A program made the position numbers and the translations under genes. The notes beneath the pieces were generated by a model that saw nothing but the letters and a program-made list of their open reading frames with translations, was not told the origin of the DNA and did not search any database. From Lentisphaera marina (GTDB lineage Bacteria; Verrucomicrobiota; Lentisphaeria; Lentisphaerales; Lentisphaeraceae), in the NCBI RefSeq assembly GCF_028745505.1, contig NZ_JAQZZL010000002.1:1302001-1366000 (forward strand): DNA of 64,000 nucleotides. The letters are read 5' to 3'. Each line of letters starts with the position of its first letter. Position 1 is the first letter of the stretch. Shown piece by piece: positions 43,681-52,233 of this stretch.

Positions 43681-44808
43681 ATGATTAAAAAGCGAATCGT
43701 CTTAGCCTTCCCCATGGGATCAAGCCATTGGGAAAAAACAGCTTATGGCATTCGTGCTTACTGTAATGAGGAAAAAGAAAACTGGAAACTCATCACCAAT
43801 CCCGAAACCCATATCTTAAAACTCTCCGATATACCCCCCGAATCTGCCGATGGGGTCATTGCCATGTTGCGGAATCAAGAGGACCTAGCTCTCGCAGAAA
43901 AACTCGCTATTCCCCTGATCAATATTTCTGGAACTCTACTGCGATCGGTGCACCCCAGAGTATGTCCCGATTTCTTTTCCATGGGAAAACTCGCTGCCGA
44001 TCATTTTTTTGAACGTGGCTTTACGAACTTTGCCTTCTTTGGTCTCAACTCGACTCATTTTTCTAAAATGATGTATATGGGATTCCAACAGCAAGTTGAA
44101 CAAAGACATCATGGCGTCCACGCTCTTGAAGTTCCCTTCGGAGCCGACTTTTTCAGCAATGATGATCAAGTCTTAAAATTCCTCAAAGAGCTTCCCAAGC
44201 CCTGTGCGATCCTAGCAGCTCATGACCCCCGAGCTCAGATGCTAATTCAAGCTTGTGAAGAACTTCATTTACGCGTTCCTGAAGACATTGCCATTCTCGG
44301 TTCCAATAACGACACCGTGAGCTGTGAGTTTTCCTCTCCCCCTCTCTCTAGTATTGAACGTGATGATAAAAAAGTCGGTTTTGAAGCGGCCAAGGCATTG
44401 GATATGCTCATGCGTGGAGAAGCTTGTCAACAAGAATTACTAATCCCACCCGTGAATATACAAACGCGCAAATCGACCGAAATCTTCACCCCCACTCATC
44501 CAGAGATTAAATTAGCGCTGAGCTTTATTGAAGAACAATTTACTCAAAGCTTAAATGTAAAAATGATCTGTGACTACCTCGGGCGATCTCGGCGCTGGCT
44601 TGAGTATGCTTTCCGAGAGGAACTGCAACAGAGTCCAAAACACTTCATTGATGAGCGCCGTTTAAAAAAGGCCATGCAATTACTGAAAAAATCAGCCCCA
44701 TTAAATCTCTCGCAAATTGCCCACCAAAGTGGCTTTTCATCTGTCGACCAAATGAATCAACTCTTCATCAAAAAACACGGCAAGCGCGCCATTTTCTTTA
44801 AAGTTTAA
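43681..44808 (+). CDS. XylR-type transcriptional regulator (LacI-like sensor + AraC HTH)
   Basis: A 375-residue regulator. The N-terminal two thirds form a periplasmic-binding-like sensor (VLAFPMGSSHWEKTAYGIRAY, GKLAADHFFERGFTNFAFFG, AILAAHDPRAQM, EDIAILGSNNDTVSCEFSSPPLSSIERD). The C-terminal 100 residues are an AraC DNA-binding domain (IEEQFTQSLNVKMICDYLGRSRRWLEYAFREELQQSPKHFIDERRLKKAMQLL). This is the architecture of E. coli XylR, which responds to a sugar. It is divergent from the DUF1080/sulfatase operon and close to the hexuronate operon, and both promoters carry the same repeat pair. Confidence 0.88.
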   Translation: MIKKRIVLAFPMGSSHWEKTAYGIRAYCNEEKENWKLITNPETHILKLSDIPPESADGVIAMLRNQEDLALAEKLAIPLINISGTLLRSVHPRVCPDFFSMGKLAADHFFERGFTNFAFFGLNSTHFSKMMYMGFQQQVEQRHHGVHALEVPFGADFFSNDDQVLKFLKELPKPCAILAAHDPRAQMLIQACEELHLRVPEDIAILGSNNDTVSCEFSSPPLSSIERDDKKVGFEAAKALDMLMRGEACQQELLIPPVNIQTRKSTEIFTPTHPEIKLALSFIEEQFTQSLNVKMICDYLGRSRRWLEYAFREELQQSPKHFIDERRLKKAMQLLKKSAPLNLSQIAHQSGFSSVDQMNQLFIKKHGKRAIFFKV

Positions 44809-45207
44809 AAGCTTGTGTAAAAAATATTATTTGAGGTACAAAGTACCGATGTAAAATAACGTGCGGCATGAGCCATACGGAAAATAACCTGATAAAATTC
44901 AGGGCTCACGGCTGTGAGCCCGGCATCTGTCGGACCCAAGCACGGGCCCTCACTTAATTCCGACCCCATTTTCATGCCCCTTACGGAGCACGCTACATTC
45001 TAGCAGACTCACAAATGAGTCCTTATTGACATTTTTACGAATATCCTGTGGCTCACGCCACATACCAATCCATGTCGGTGCTATGCACCCAAAAGAATGT
45101 TTTCCACACAGCCTCAAGCTTGCTTTACATTACAGAATATAAATCTTTACTGGATACAAAAATCTACGTTCTCAAAGGTTCACACACCGAACTCTGCCAC
45201 CCTTTAC
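44809..45207. other. Intergenic region with several strong hairpins, no gene supported
   Basis: About 400 bases between convergent genes, more GC-rich than its surroundings in the middle. Four perfect short hairpins: GGTAC/GTACC (44835-44847), GGGCTCAC/GTGAGCCC with loop GGCT (44902-44921), GACTCA/TGAGTC with loop CAAA (45006-45021), and TGTGGC/GCCACA with loop TCAC (45047-45062). GGCTCAC-like words recur. None has a T-run, so they are not standard terminators. It may be a structured RNA or a degenerate interspersed repeat. Open frames here have no family features. Confidence 0.45.
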
Positions 45208-46467
45208 TTAAACCGTCCAAAGACCGAGAGCCGGATTAGAAATGTAGAATATTTCTTCTCCATCCACTATGTTCCAGCCATCTTTCAGTTTGGTGGGGTC
45301 ATATTTTTTGACAGTCTCTTCATAGGCTTGGTAATCAAAACCCACCATGAGGATTTCTTCTTCAGTCACTTTAGGGCCTGGGCAATAAGTAATATTGAAA
45401 CGCCCATCAGAAGTCCCGTGGATGAGGTGTGCTGCAGCCGATAAATTATTGGCCAATTCTAGATTTTCTTCTACATCCTTCAGAGTCTGTTCCGTACCTA
45501 GGTAGCCGTATTTACGAATCAAGCGATCGATCTCCGGGTCTTCACCAAAGGTATGTAAATCAGGTGCCAAAACTAGTAACTGCCCATTATCTGCCATCGC
45601 TTTACGAGTGCGATATACCGCTTTGTTCCCTAGCCAAGTAGAATTAAATTCTTCTGGATCGAGGTAGACCACACATTTCTGAATGGGTTTAGGCAATTTA
45701 TCTAAATTAACTTCTCGGCTTAATTCACAAGCCGTTTCAAAAACATCATCATTTTCACCTGAATAAAGCCCACGGAGAACGAGTTCATCTTCTTCTTTGC
45801 CAATCACAGTGAGAATAAACTCTAAATTAACTCTAGGACGCACATACTGATCATAGCTCTCATTAAGCGCTCTACGCACGGGGCTATCGGTCTCGCCCAT
45901 AATCCGTTCCATACCATAAACGGCTCCGAGGTAATGAGATTTATTAATCGTATCGCCACCACCAACGCCAATCATCACATTCTTCGTGTAATTTGCCATG
46001 CCAATGACTTCATGTGGAACAATTTGACCTATGGAAATAATAAGATCATAATCATTTAAAACTTCTTTATTTACTGCCACTTCCATGGGGAAATTTAATT
46101 TTCCTTCTGAGAGTTCATTGATTCTCTGTGCAGATAATTCACCTAAGACTTCCAAGGCATTGCGCCAATCATGAGGCATGTAGGCCTCCAATGGAATATC
46201 CTTGCCAAACATCAAATGAAGCTGTTCAGGGGTCATGGGGACATGGGTTCCAAGCGCTGGCATGATGTTAATTTCGCACTGATCTTTTAAATTCTCATAG
46301 AGGTAAGCAGTGATTTCTCCGGCACGAGAATTTAAACGCGTGTGATCTGGTGGGAGTAAAAGGAGGCGTTTAATATCCTTTACATGTGTATTGATAAATT
46401 GATCTAAGTGAGCGTGAAGTTCATCACGGCTAATGACTCGATCTGCTGAACCATCATTAATTAGCAT
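45208..46467 (-). CDS. LarA-superfamily racemase/epimerase (DUF2088), probable D-mannonate/D-gluconate 2-epimerase
   Basis: A 419-residue protein of the nickel-pincer lactate racemase superfamily. Residues at the LarA catalytic and nickel positions are visible: DHTR (41-44), ALGTH (H75), PHE (H152), YTKNVMIGVGGG (K162) and SHYLG (H178). Known superfamily members include epimerases of longer hydroxy acids such as D-gluconate. Here it overlaps gluconokinase by 11 bases and follows the glucuronate isomerase and mannonate-forming reductase, so mannonate-to-gluconate epimerisation is the most economical role. It would need the nickel-pincer cofactor; larB, larC and larE are not in the window. Confidence 0.78.
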   Translation of the reverse strand: MLINDGSADRVISRDELHAHLDQFINTHVKDIKRLLLLPPDHTRLNSRAGEITAYLYENLKDQCEINIMPALGTHVPMTPEQLHLMFGKDIPLEAYMPHDWRNALEVLGELSAQRINELSEGKLNFPMEVAVNKEVLNDYDLIISIGQIVPHEVIGMANYTKNVMIGVGGGDTINKSHYLGAVYGMERIMGETDSPVRRALNESYDQYVRPRVNLEFILTVIGKEEDELVLRGLYSGENDDVFETACELSREVNLDKLPKPIQKCVVYLDPEEFNSTWLGNKAVYRTRKAMADNGQLLVLAPDLHTFGEDPEIDRLIRKYGYLGTEQTLKDVEENLELANNLSAAAHLIHGTSDGRFNITYCPGPKVTEEEILMVGFDYQAYEETVKKYDPTKLKDGWNIVDGEEIFYISNPALGLWTV

Positions 46468-46936
46468 GGATAGACTCCTTTAATTCATTAATTATTTCCA
46501 CTGTACTTTTACTGATATCGACTTCAATAGCTGTCGTAGGTTCTTCTAAAGTTTCAAATTGGCTATCAAGCATTTCTGGCTTCATAAAATGATTGCGTTG
46601 CTTCATCCTATCGAGAATTAATTCACGACTTCCTTTTAGATAAATGTAGGTCACATCGCCAAATTTTGATAGTGTGTCTCGGTATTTTTCTTTTAAAGCA
46701 GAACAGGCCAAGACAGCTCCATCTCCACGATTCCATAATTGAATGTTCACGGCCAAAATATCGAGCCAAGGCTGACGATCGTCATCATTAAGTGCTTGTC
46801 CCGAGGACATTTTATCAATGTTTGATTGGGGATGAAAATCGTCGCCATCATAAAAAGGAATTGCGAGTGCTTTGGCTAAACCATCGGCAATGGTGGATTT
46901 ACCACAACCACTAACACCCATGACAACATAGACCAT
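46457..46936 (-). CDS. gntK: Gluconokinase (GntK/IdnK type)
   Basis: A 159-residue P-loop kinase: YVVMGVSGCGKSTIADGLA (P-loop 7-15), PFYDGDDFHPQSNIDKMSSGQALNDDDRQPWL, VLACSALKEKYRD, YLKGSRELILDRMKQRNHFMKPEMLDSQFETLEEP. All are characteristic of bacterial gluconate kinases, which make 6-phosphogluconate. I chose the ATG at 46936, which directly precedes the family domain and lies two bases beyond the SDR stop; the frame open to 46984 lies within the SDR gene. It links the epimerase product to central metabolism. Confidence 0.93.
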   Translation of the reverse strand: MVYVVMGVSGCGKSTIADGLAKALAIPFYDGDDFHPQSNIDKMSSGQALNDDDRQPWLDILAVNIQLWNRGDGAVLACSALKEKYRDTLSKFGDVTYIYLKGSRELILDRMKQRNHFMKPEMLDSQFETLEEPTTAIEVDISKSTVEIINELKESIHAN

Positions 46937-46937
46937 A

Positions 46938-47765
46938 TTAGACTCCAGAGAATGCTGAAAAGCCACCATCAACAGGCAAGACAATGCCCGTTATAAAGCG
47001 CGACCCCGGCCCTGCTAAAAACTTAAGAGAACCTTTTAAATCTTCTGGCTCACCAAATTCATGCATCGGAGTATTATTGAAGATTTTTTGACCTCGAGCA
47101 GTTAAAGTTTTAGCATCTTTTTCATAGAGGAGGAAGCGATTTTGATCAGATACGAAGAAACCTGGCGCTATGGCATTAACGCGAATATTCTTCTCTGCCA
47201 AATGAACCGACAGCCATTGCGTAAAGCTATCAACGGCAGCCTTTGCATTTGAATATGCTCCCACTTTTGTCAGTGGACGAGAGGCTGACATGGAAGAGAT
47301 ATTAATAATATTGCCTTCTCCTGATTCAATCATATCTTCGCCAAAAATTTGTGCTGGAATAAAGGAACCCTTGAAATTCAAGTCAAAAACTTGGGAATAG
47401 GCATCGGCATCGAGCCCAAAAAAACTATCCGCCATGGCAGTTTGATCGCTCATTTGTTCTGCGGGAGCAGTCGCCTTCGGGTGATTTCCACCGGCGCCAT
47501 TGACTAATAAGTAAACTTTACCCCAAGTCTTATTGATCTTAGCTTTTGCATCCTCTAAGCTCTTTCGATCAAGAACGTCTGCTGCGATTACTAAAGTTTG
47601 CTCGTAGCCTTTTTCTGCCAATCGGTTTTTTAGATCAATTAACTTACTTTCTGTCCTACCGAGTAGAGCTACTTTTGCGCCCTCTTCTAATAAAGCTTCC
47701 ACTAAAGCTGAACAGAGCACTCCAGCTGCACCCGTAACTACACATATTTTTTCTTGTAAACTCAT
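46938..47765 (-). CDS. uxuB: SDR-family D-mannonate oxidoreductase (fructuronate reductase)
   Basis: A 275-residue short-chain dehydrogenase: the cofactor loop CVVTGAAGVLCSAL, NGAGGNHPKAT, catalytic Ser in NISSMSAS and YSNAK (Tyr and Lys). The sequence follows the Bacillus YjmF/UxuB type of mannonate oxidoreductase rather than the long-chain E. coli UxuB, including NGAGGNHPKAT and GFFVSDQNRFLL. It reduces D-fructuronate to D-mannonate with NADH. It lies 9 bases after uxaC with AGGAG upstream of the ATG. Confidence 0.85.
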   Translation of the reverse strand: MSLQEKICVVTGAAGVLCSALVEALLEEGAKVALLGRTESKLIDLKNRLAEKGYEQTLVIAADVLDRKSLEDAKAKINKTWGKVYLLVNGAGGNHPKATAPAEQMSDQTAMADSFFGLDADAYSQVFDLNFKGSFIPAQIFGEDMIESGEGNIINISSMSASRPLTKVGAYSNAKAAVDSFTQWLSVHLAEKNIRVNAIAPGFFVSDQNRFLLYEKDAKTLTARGQKIFNNTPMHEFGEPEDLKGSLKFLAGPGSRFITGIVLPVDGGFSAFSGV

Positions 47766-47774
47766 TGTACTCTC

Positions 47775-49175
47775 CTAAAATTTAAAATAATTTTTAGCGT
47801 TATTATAACAAATATCTTCAATCAATTGTGCCAGGAACTTACGATCATCTGGTAATTTCCCTTGTTCTACATCACGGGCAAACAAATCACATAAGAGGCG
47901 GCGGAAATATTCATGCCTTGGGAATGAAAGAAAGGAACGCGAATCCGTCAACATGCCCACAAACTTACTAATCAAACCAAAGTTTGAGAGATCATTCATT
48001 TGCTTTTCCATTCCATCTAACTGATCGAGAAACCACCAACCAGAACCGAACTGAATTTTCCCTGCTTGACCACCATCTTGGAAGTTGCCAATCATCGTAC
48101 CTAAGACGGCATTATCTTTGGGGTTCAAGTTATATAAAATCGTTTTAGGAAGTTCATTTTTTATATCTAAGCTATCCATAAAACGTGAAAGTTTTTCCGC
48201 AATCGGCAAGTCATTCATCGAATCAAAACCCGCGTCGCGACCCACTGTCTCAAAGCGACGTGTACTATTATTACGCATGGGGCCGAGATGTAATTGCATT
48301 GCCCAATCTTTTTCCGCATTCCAACGGGCGAACTCCTGCATAAAGGCAGTACAGAGTACTTCTTTTTCTTGTTCACTGAGTTCCGTTTTAGCACGTGCTT
48401 TTGCGAAAGCCACATCTAAGTCACTCGCAGAATACTCTGTGTAGTAAGCTCTAGGTAAGCCATGGTCTGAAAGCCTGCATCCTCGCTCATGGAAATAATT
48501 ATGTCGATCCTTAAGAACTTGCAGTGCACTGTCAAAAGTTCTCACTTCTTGATCGGCAATTTCTCCGAGTTTATCAATCCATTCATTCCAAGCTTGTAAA
48601 TCATCCAGAGCCAAAGCTTTGTCTGGACGGAAAGTTGGTAATGCCTTGAAGTCATTAATCTCTTCACTACAAACTTGATGAAATTGCAAGTTATCCGTGG
48701 GATCATCTGTTGTACATAAAACCTCAACATTTTGCTGTCTAAGCAAATTGCGACATGAATGGGATTGTTGGCCTAACTGTTCATTGCAATTTTGGTAGAT
48801 TTTGTGAGCGTTATCGCCATTAAGTAAATCTTTAACACCAAAATACCTCTGCAACTCCAAATGTTGCCAGTGATAAAGTGGGTTGCGCATTGTGTAGGGA
48901 ATTGTCTCGGCCCATTTTTGCCATTTTTCTTCCGGCTTTGCAGAGCCCGTAATAAATTTTTCTTCAATACCATTGCTGCGCATGCCACGCCATTTGTAGT
49001 GATCTCCCTCTAAAGTAGCTTCTGCCATGTTCGCAAAACAACGATCGCTGGCAATATCTTCTGGGGGTAAATGATTGTGATAATCAATAATTGGCATCTT
49101 GGCCGCGTGATTGTGGTAAAGATCTTCTGCAACACTATTGTTGAGAAGAAAATTATCGTCCATAAATTTTTTCAT
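47775..49175 (-). CDS. uxaC: Glucuronate/uronate isomerase
   Basis: A 466-residue amidohydrolase-fold isomerase converting D-glucuronate to D-fructuronate (or galacturonate to tagaturonate). The N-terminal MPIIDYHNHLPPEDIASD supplies metal-binding histidines. CTTDDPTDNLQFH, MQLHLGPMRNNSTR, YNLNPKDNAVLGTMIGNFQDG, GSGWWFLDQLDGM and the C-terminal KFVGMLTDSRSFLSFPRHEYFRRLLCDL are diagnostic. It is the first gene of the operon uxaC-uxuB-gntK-larA-like. The 191-bp divergent region toward the cupin gene carries the repeat pair shared with the XylR-type regulator. Confidence 0.96.
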   Translation of the reverse strand: MKKFMDDNFLLNNSVAEDLYHNHAAKMPIIDYHNHLPPEDIASDRCFANMAEATLEGDHYKWRGMRSNGIEEKFITGSAKPEEKWQKWAETIPYTMRNPLYHWQHLELQRYFGVKDLLNGDNAHKIYQNCNEQLGQQSHSCRNLLRQQNVEVLCTTDDPTDNLQFHQVCSEEINDFKALPTFRPDKALALDDLQAWNEWIDKLGEIADQEVRTFDSALQVLKDRHNYFHERGCRLSDHGLPRAYYTEYSASDLDVAFAKARAKTELSEQEKEVLCTAFMQEFARWNAEKDWAMQLHLGPMRNNSTRRFETVGRDAGFDSMNDLPIAEKLSRFMDSLDIKNELPKTILYNLNPKDNAVLGTMIGNFQDGGQAGKIQFGSGWWFLDQLDGMEKQMNDLSNFGLISKFVGMLTDSRSFLSFPRHEYFRRLLCDLFARDVEQGKLPDDRKFLAQLIEDICYNNAKNYFKF

Positions 49176-49230
49176 TGCTTAGTCCTGTATTGTTTGATCT
49201 AAGCTAAAGAAAGAAATCCACAAGCACAAT

Positions 49231-49268
49231 TTGCAAAATACGCAATTATATAGATTTTTACGCAAAAA
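49231..49268 (+). promoter_or_regulatory. Repeat pair TTGCAAAAT / ACGCAAAAA, 29-bp spacing; candidate XylR-type operator
   Basis: GCAAAA at 49233 and 49262 repeats with exactly the same 29-bp spacing as the TTGCAAAAA pair ahead of the XylR-type regulator at 43681, in the same orientation. It lies between uxaC (-) and the cupin gene (+). Further TTGCA words, including the palindrome TTGCATGCAA at 49312-49321, are nearby. Confidence 0.45.
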
Positions 49269-49366
49269 TCATATTGAGCAAATAATAGTCACATAACACT
49301 CATTGCAATAATTGCATGCAAACTAAACGGACTGTATTATTTCCTAAACAGACTTAAGAGAAAAGC

Positions 49367-49708
49367 ATGAAAAAATATCGTGTCAGCCATTTTGATGAAC
49401 TCGAAACCGTCAACTGTCCTTGTGGAACAACTCGTCGTGCGTTTATCGATGATCCAGATAAAATTGCCAGTATCCATATGGTTGATATCAAAAAGGATTC
49501 CGAACTTCACTATCACAAAAAAATGACTGAAATCTACCTCATTTTAGAGGGTGAAGGTCATATGGAACTCGATGGTGAGCTCATTCCTGTACGTAAAGAC
49601 TCCACAATTCTGATTAAACCAGGTTGCCGACATCGCGCCATCGGAAAAATGAAAATTGTCAATATCCCCGTCCCCGCCTTTGATCCAAACGACGAATACT
49701 TTGATTAA
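49367..49708 (+). CDS. Small cupin-domain protein
   Basis: A 113-residue single cupin. Metal ligands appear as HYHKKMTE (HxH and E) and HRAIG at the C-terminal strand. GEGHMELDGELIPVRKDSTILIKPGCRH is the typical beta-barrel core. Size and metal motif resemble small uronate-processing cupins such as KdgF, and it is divergent from uxaC, so a role in opening or processing uronate rings is possible. This is inference from context; small cupins have many functions. Confidence 0.75.
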   Translation: MKKYRVSHFDELETVNCPCGTTRRAFIDDPDKIASIHMVDIKKDSELHYHKKMTEIYLILEGEGHMELDGELIPVRKDSTILIKPGCRHRAIGKMKIVNIPVPAFDPNDEYFD

Positions 49709-49908
49709 GTTTTGGGTTTCCAGCGCGCAGCGTCCCAAATGGAGTAGATGTGAACTATCCAGCCCATCAAAATGACCCAAAGTAGCGAACACAAGACAAA
49801 ATGTATGGCTGCAGGAATTAAACGCCCCTGAACTAATTGCCCTAAGCCGGGTATGAAAAAACTACATACGGCGGCGATTACGTTTCCAGTTGTTCCTTGA
49901 TTTGACAT
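49705..49908 (-). CDS. Small membrane protein, TM2-like
   Basis: A 67-residue protein with two membrane helices: VIAAVCSFFIPGLGQLVQGRLIPAAIHFVLCSLLWVILMGWIVHIYSIWDAARW. FFIPGLGQLVQGR and the WDAARW ending are typical of small TM2-like proteins widespread in bacteria. The start at 49908 follows GAGGAAAG; an upstream in-frame ATG at 49920 overlaps that site. The 3' end overlaps the convergent cupin gene by four bases. Function unknown. Confidence 0.72.
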   Translation of the reverse strand: MSNQGTTGNVIAAVCSFFIPGLGQLVQGRLIPAAIHFVLCSLLWVILMGWIVHIYSIWDAARWKPKT

Positions 49909-49920
49909 ATCTTTCCTCAT

Positions 49921-50456
49921 TAATTTTCACAATCTACACTTAGTCAAAAAAAGCTCAATTCAAATTACCAAAGAAAAAAGCCACGCGCTTAAGCATTGAT
50001 TTAATCAATGAATGGACAAGAGAATATTAACTTTCTCTAAGGCACATATTCATTTACAATATCTAAGTGATTAATAACTAAGTTGTGAGTGTGTCCCGTG
50101 AATAGTAAAATATGGTATCTAATAATAATTCTAAGCTGTTTTACATCATGTAAAAATGAAAAGAGTCATAGTCAGCTAAAACTTGATGACGAGTTTTATA
50201 TTGAGAAGCTTTATGTGAACACAAGTTTCGAAGTAGCTCCATTTTAAAGAAAGTAGAATGGAAACCAGTATCAAAGTCCTAAGCTAGAGTTTGTATCTCG
50301 AAAAAGTTTCTAAAAAGCTCTTTGCTCTAATTTTTATCATCAAAAATTATTTGATAAATAATCTCATTTTCTTGTTACCAAGTTCTTATAAATACGTTAC
50401 TTATAAGTAGTATAACTAAATGTAGATTTTTTAATTTTTTATTTTGGATAAATTCT
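49921..50456. other. Intergenic, AT-rich; one weak short gene candidate and one palindrome
   Basis: No strong gene. A perfect hyphenated palindrome CATTGATTTAATCAATG is at 49994-50010 and could be an operator or hairpin. A 49-aa lipoprotein-like frame lies at 50098-50247 (separate entry). The rest (50248-50456) is AT-rich with no recognisable element; the promoter of the Dabb-domain gene is expected near its end. Confidence 0.4.
50098..50247 (+). CDS. Possible short lipoprotein (49 aa) or remnant of one
   Basis: From GTG at 50098 the frame gives MNSKIWYLIIILSCFTSC followed by KNEKSHSQ: a short basic start, a hydrophobic core and a lipobox-like FTSC, the order expected of a lipoprotein signal. 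Only about 30 mature residues follow before TAA. There is no convincing ribosome site. It may be a truncated remnant of a larger lipoprotein. Confidence 0.35.
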   Translation: MNSKIWYLIIILSCFTSCKNEKSHSQLKLDDEFYIEKLYVNTSFEVAPF

Positions 50457-50747
50457 ATGATTACCCACGGTGTTGTTTTTACTCTCAAAACTGATTCCCC
50501 TCTTAGCAGAGAAGAATTTTTTGCTAAAGCACTCAAATTAAAAAAAATTGAGACCGTCAGCAAATTTAAAATTGTCCGTGAAACCAGTCCAAAAAATAAA
50601 TTCGAATTTGGTTTATTCATGAAATTCAAAAGCCCTAAAGAATACGAATACTACAATAATCACCCTGATCATCTCGACTTTGTTCAAAACATTTGGATCC
50701 CCAATGTCGAAGACTTCATGGAAATTGATTTCGAAAAAATTCTCTAA
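50457..50747 (+). CDS. Dabb-domain (stress-responsive alpha/beta barrel) protein
   Basis: A 96-residue single-domain protein. ITHGVVFTLKTDSPLSREEFFAKALKLKKIETVSKFKIVRETSPKNKFEFGLFMKFKSPKEYEYYNNHPDHLDFVQNIWIPNVEDFMEIDF has the ferredoxin-like layout of Dabb proteins, with the conserved helix YNNHPDHLDFV. Function is not known for most members; some are stress related or modify small molecules. It lies just ahead of the sulfatase pair but is separated by 74 bases. Confidence 0.82.
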   Translation: MITHGVVFTLKTDSPLSREEFFAKALKLKKIETVSKFKIVRETSPKNKFEFGLFMKFKSPKEYEYYNNHPDHLDFVQNIWIPNVEDFMEIDFEKIL

Positions 50748-50821
50748 AACTTTTTATTAAATGTAAGCTTAAGTTTTTGGCAGTGTAATTTATATAACAC
50801 AAAATTTAACCTAGGCCTTTC

Positions 50822-52231
50822 ATGAGACTTCATTTTTTAGTTTTATATCTATCTTTTTCGGCCCTACTTTACGCTCAAAAAACCAATATCGTTTTCATCC
50901 TTGCCGATGACATGAATCGTGATAGTTGGGGCATTTACGGTAACAAAGATTGCCAAACTCCAAATATTGACCGCATTGCTTCTGAAGGACTTATTTTTGA
51001 GAACCTCTATGCAACAGTAGCTATGTGTGCCCCTTTCCGCCAGGAACTTTATTCCGGCCGTTCTCCATGGAGAACAGGTACTCTGGCAAATCACTCAAAA
51101 TCGACTCCAGAAACAAAAAGCCTACCTCATTACCTAAAGCCAATGGGCTATCGAGTGGCTTTACTAGGTAAAAGTCATGTCGGCCCAAGCAAAGCATACC
51201 CTTTTGAATATGTAAAAGGCATCTCCAAAAGTAAGGATGGCAATGATCACCTAGTTGCGGAGTCCGCAAAATTCATCGATTCTGCTAGAACAGAACAAAA
51301 GCCTTTCTGCCTATTTATTGCCTCAGATGATTCTCATGCACCCTTCACTACAGGTGATCCATCTCAATATTCAGCTGATCAACTTACTGTTCCTCCCTAC
51401 TGGATTGACACACCCACCATGCGCGAAGCCATGGTTCAGTATTATGCTGAGGTCACTAATTTTGACTCCTTAGTTGGTCGTGTGGAAAATCTTTTAAAAG
51501 ATAAGAATTTATTGGACAAGACCATTTTCATCGTTTGTAGTGAGCAAGGCTCACAATTCCCCTTCAGTAAATGGACCTGCTACGACACAGGACTTCATTC
51601 CGGCATGGTAGCGCATTGGCCCGGAGCCAAAAGTAAGCAAATCAATCAACTCATCTCTTTGTCCGATATTGCTCCTACCCTTGCGGAGGCCGCAAACTAC
51701 AATGCTAAAGAAGATGATTTTGATGGTTTAAGTTTTCTTAAAGCTATTCAAGGAGATGAGACAGAAATCCGTCCTTATGTATACGGTGCATTTACAAACT
51801 GTAACATTATTGATAATCGCGAACGAATTTTTCCTATTCGCGTTATTCGCAATAAAGACTACTCACTGATTTACAATCCAAATCACACGGGTATAACATC
51901 AAATACGACCTTAAGCGCGGCTTTAGAAAATGATCTTAGTAAAACAAAAAAAGGCAAAGTTGACATAGCTTCGACTTGGCTTGAGCTCTCCATAAAAGAC
52001 CCAATATACAAAAAGCGAGTCCAACAACTGAACAAGCGACCAGAGTACGAGTTTTTCAATCGGAAACTCGACCCTCATGAACTCAAAAATCAGATCGATA
52101 ACCCAGAATACAAAAGCTTAATTCAAGACATGAAAGAAGCGCTTATTACTCAGCTCAGCACTCTCTCAGATGCTGATCCTATTGCTACCGAGCGTTCTTT
52201 AGTTAAAACAAAAAATAAAAAGAAGAAGTAA
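50822..52231 (+). CDS. Secreted sulfatase (heparan N-sulfatase-like)
   Basis: A 469-residue sulfatase with a signal peptide (MRLHFLVLYLSFSALLYAQ). The metal-binding DD is in VFILADDMNRDSWGIYGN. The formylglycine motif is CAPFR (C69) in ATVAMCAPFRQELYSGRSP, and the third motif is ALLGKSHVGP. CAPFR with MCAP upstream is seen in sulfamidase-type sulfatases. A basic tail ends the protein (KTKNKKKK). Two bases separate it from the next sulfatase, with which it forms an operon closed by the terminator at 53640. Confidence 0.9.
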   Translation: MRLHFLVLYLSFSALLYAQKTNIVFILADDMNRDSWGIYGNKDCQTPNIDRIASEGLIFENLYATVAMCAPFRQELYSGRSPWRTGTLANHSKSTPETKSLPHYLKPMGYRVALLGKSHVGPSKAYPFEYVKGISKSKDGNDHLVAESAKFIDSARTEQKPFCLFIASDDSHAPFTTGDPSQYSADQLTVPPYWIDTPTMREAMVQYYAEVTNFDSLVGRVENLLKDKNLLDKTIFIVCSEQGSQFPFSKWTCYDTGLHSGMVAHWPGAKSKQINQLISLSDIAPTLAEAANYNAKEDDFDGLSFLKAIQGDETEIRPYVYGAFTNCNIIDNRERIFPIRVIRNKDYSLIYNPNHTGITSNTTLSAALENDLSKTKKGKVDIASTWLELSIKDPIYKKRVQQLNKRPEYEFFNRKLDPHELKNQIDNPEYKSLIQDMKEALITQLSTLSDADPIATERSLVKTKNKKKK

Positions 52232-52233
52232 AC

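Noticed and set aside
45048..45239. 63-aa and 115-aa plus-strand frames in the hairpin region
   Set aside because: No start signals, no protein-like pattern, and they run antisense into the LarA-family gene; the region looks non-coding.
50775..50815. Sigma-54-like TTGGCAGTGT upstream of the sulfatase at 50822
   Set aside because: The -12 GC element is absent at the required spacing.
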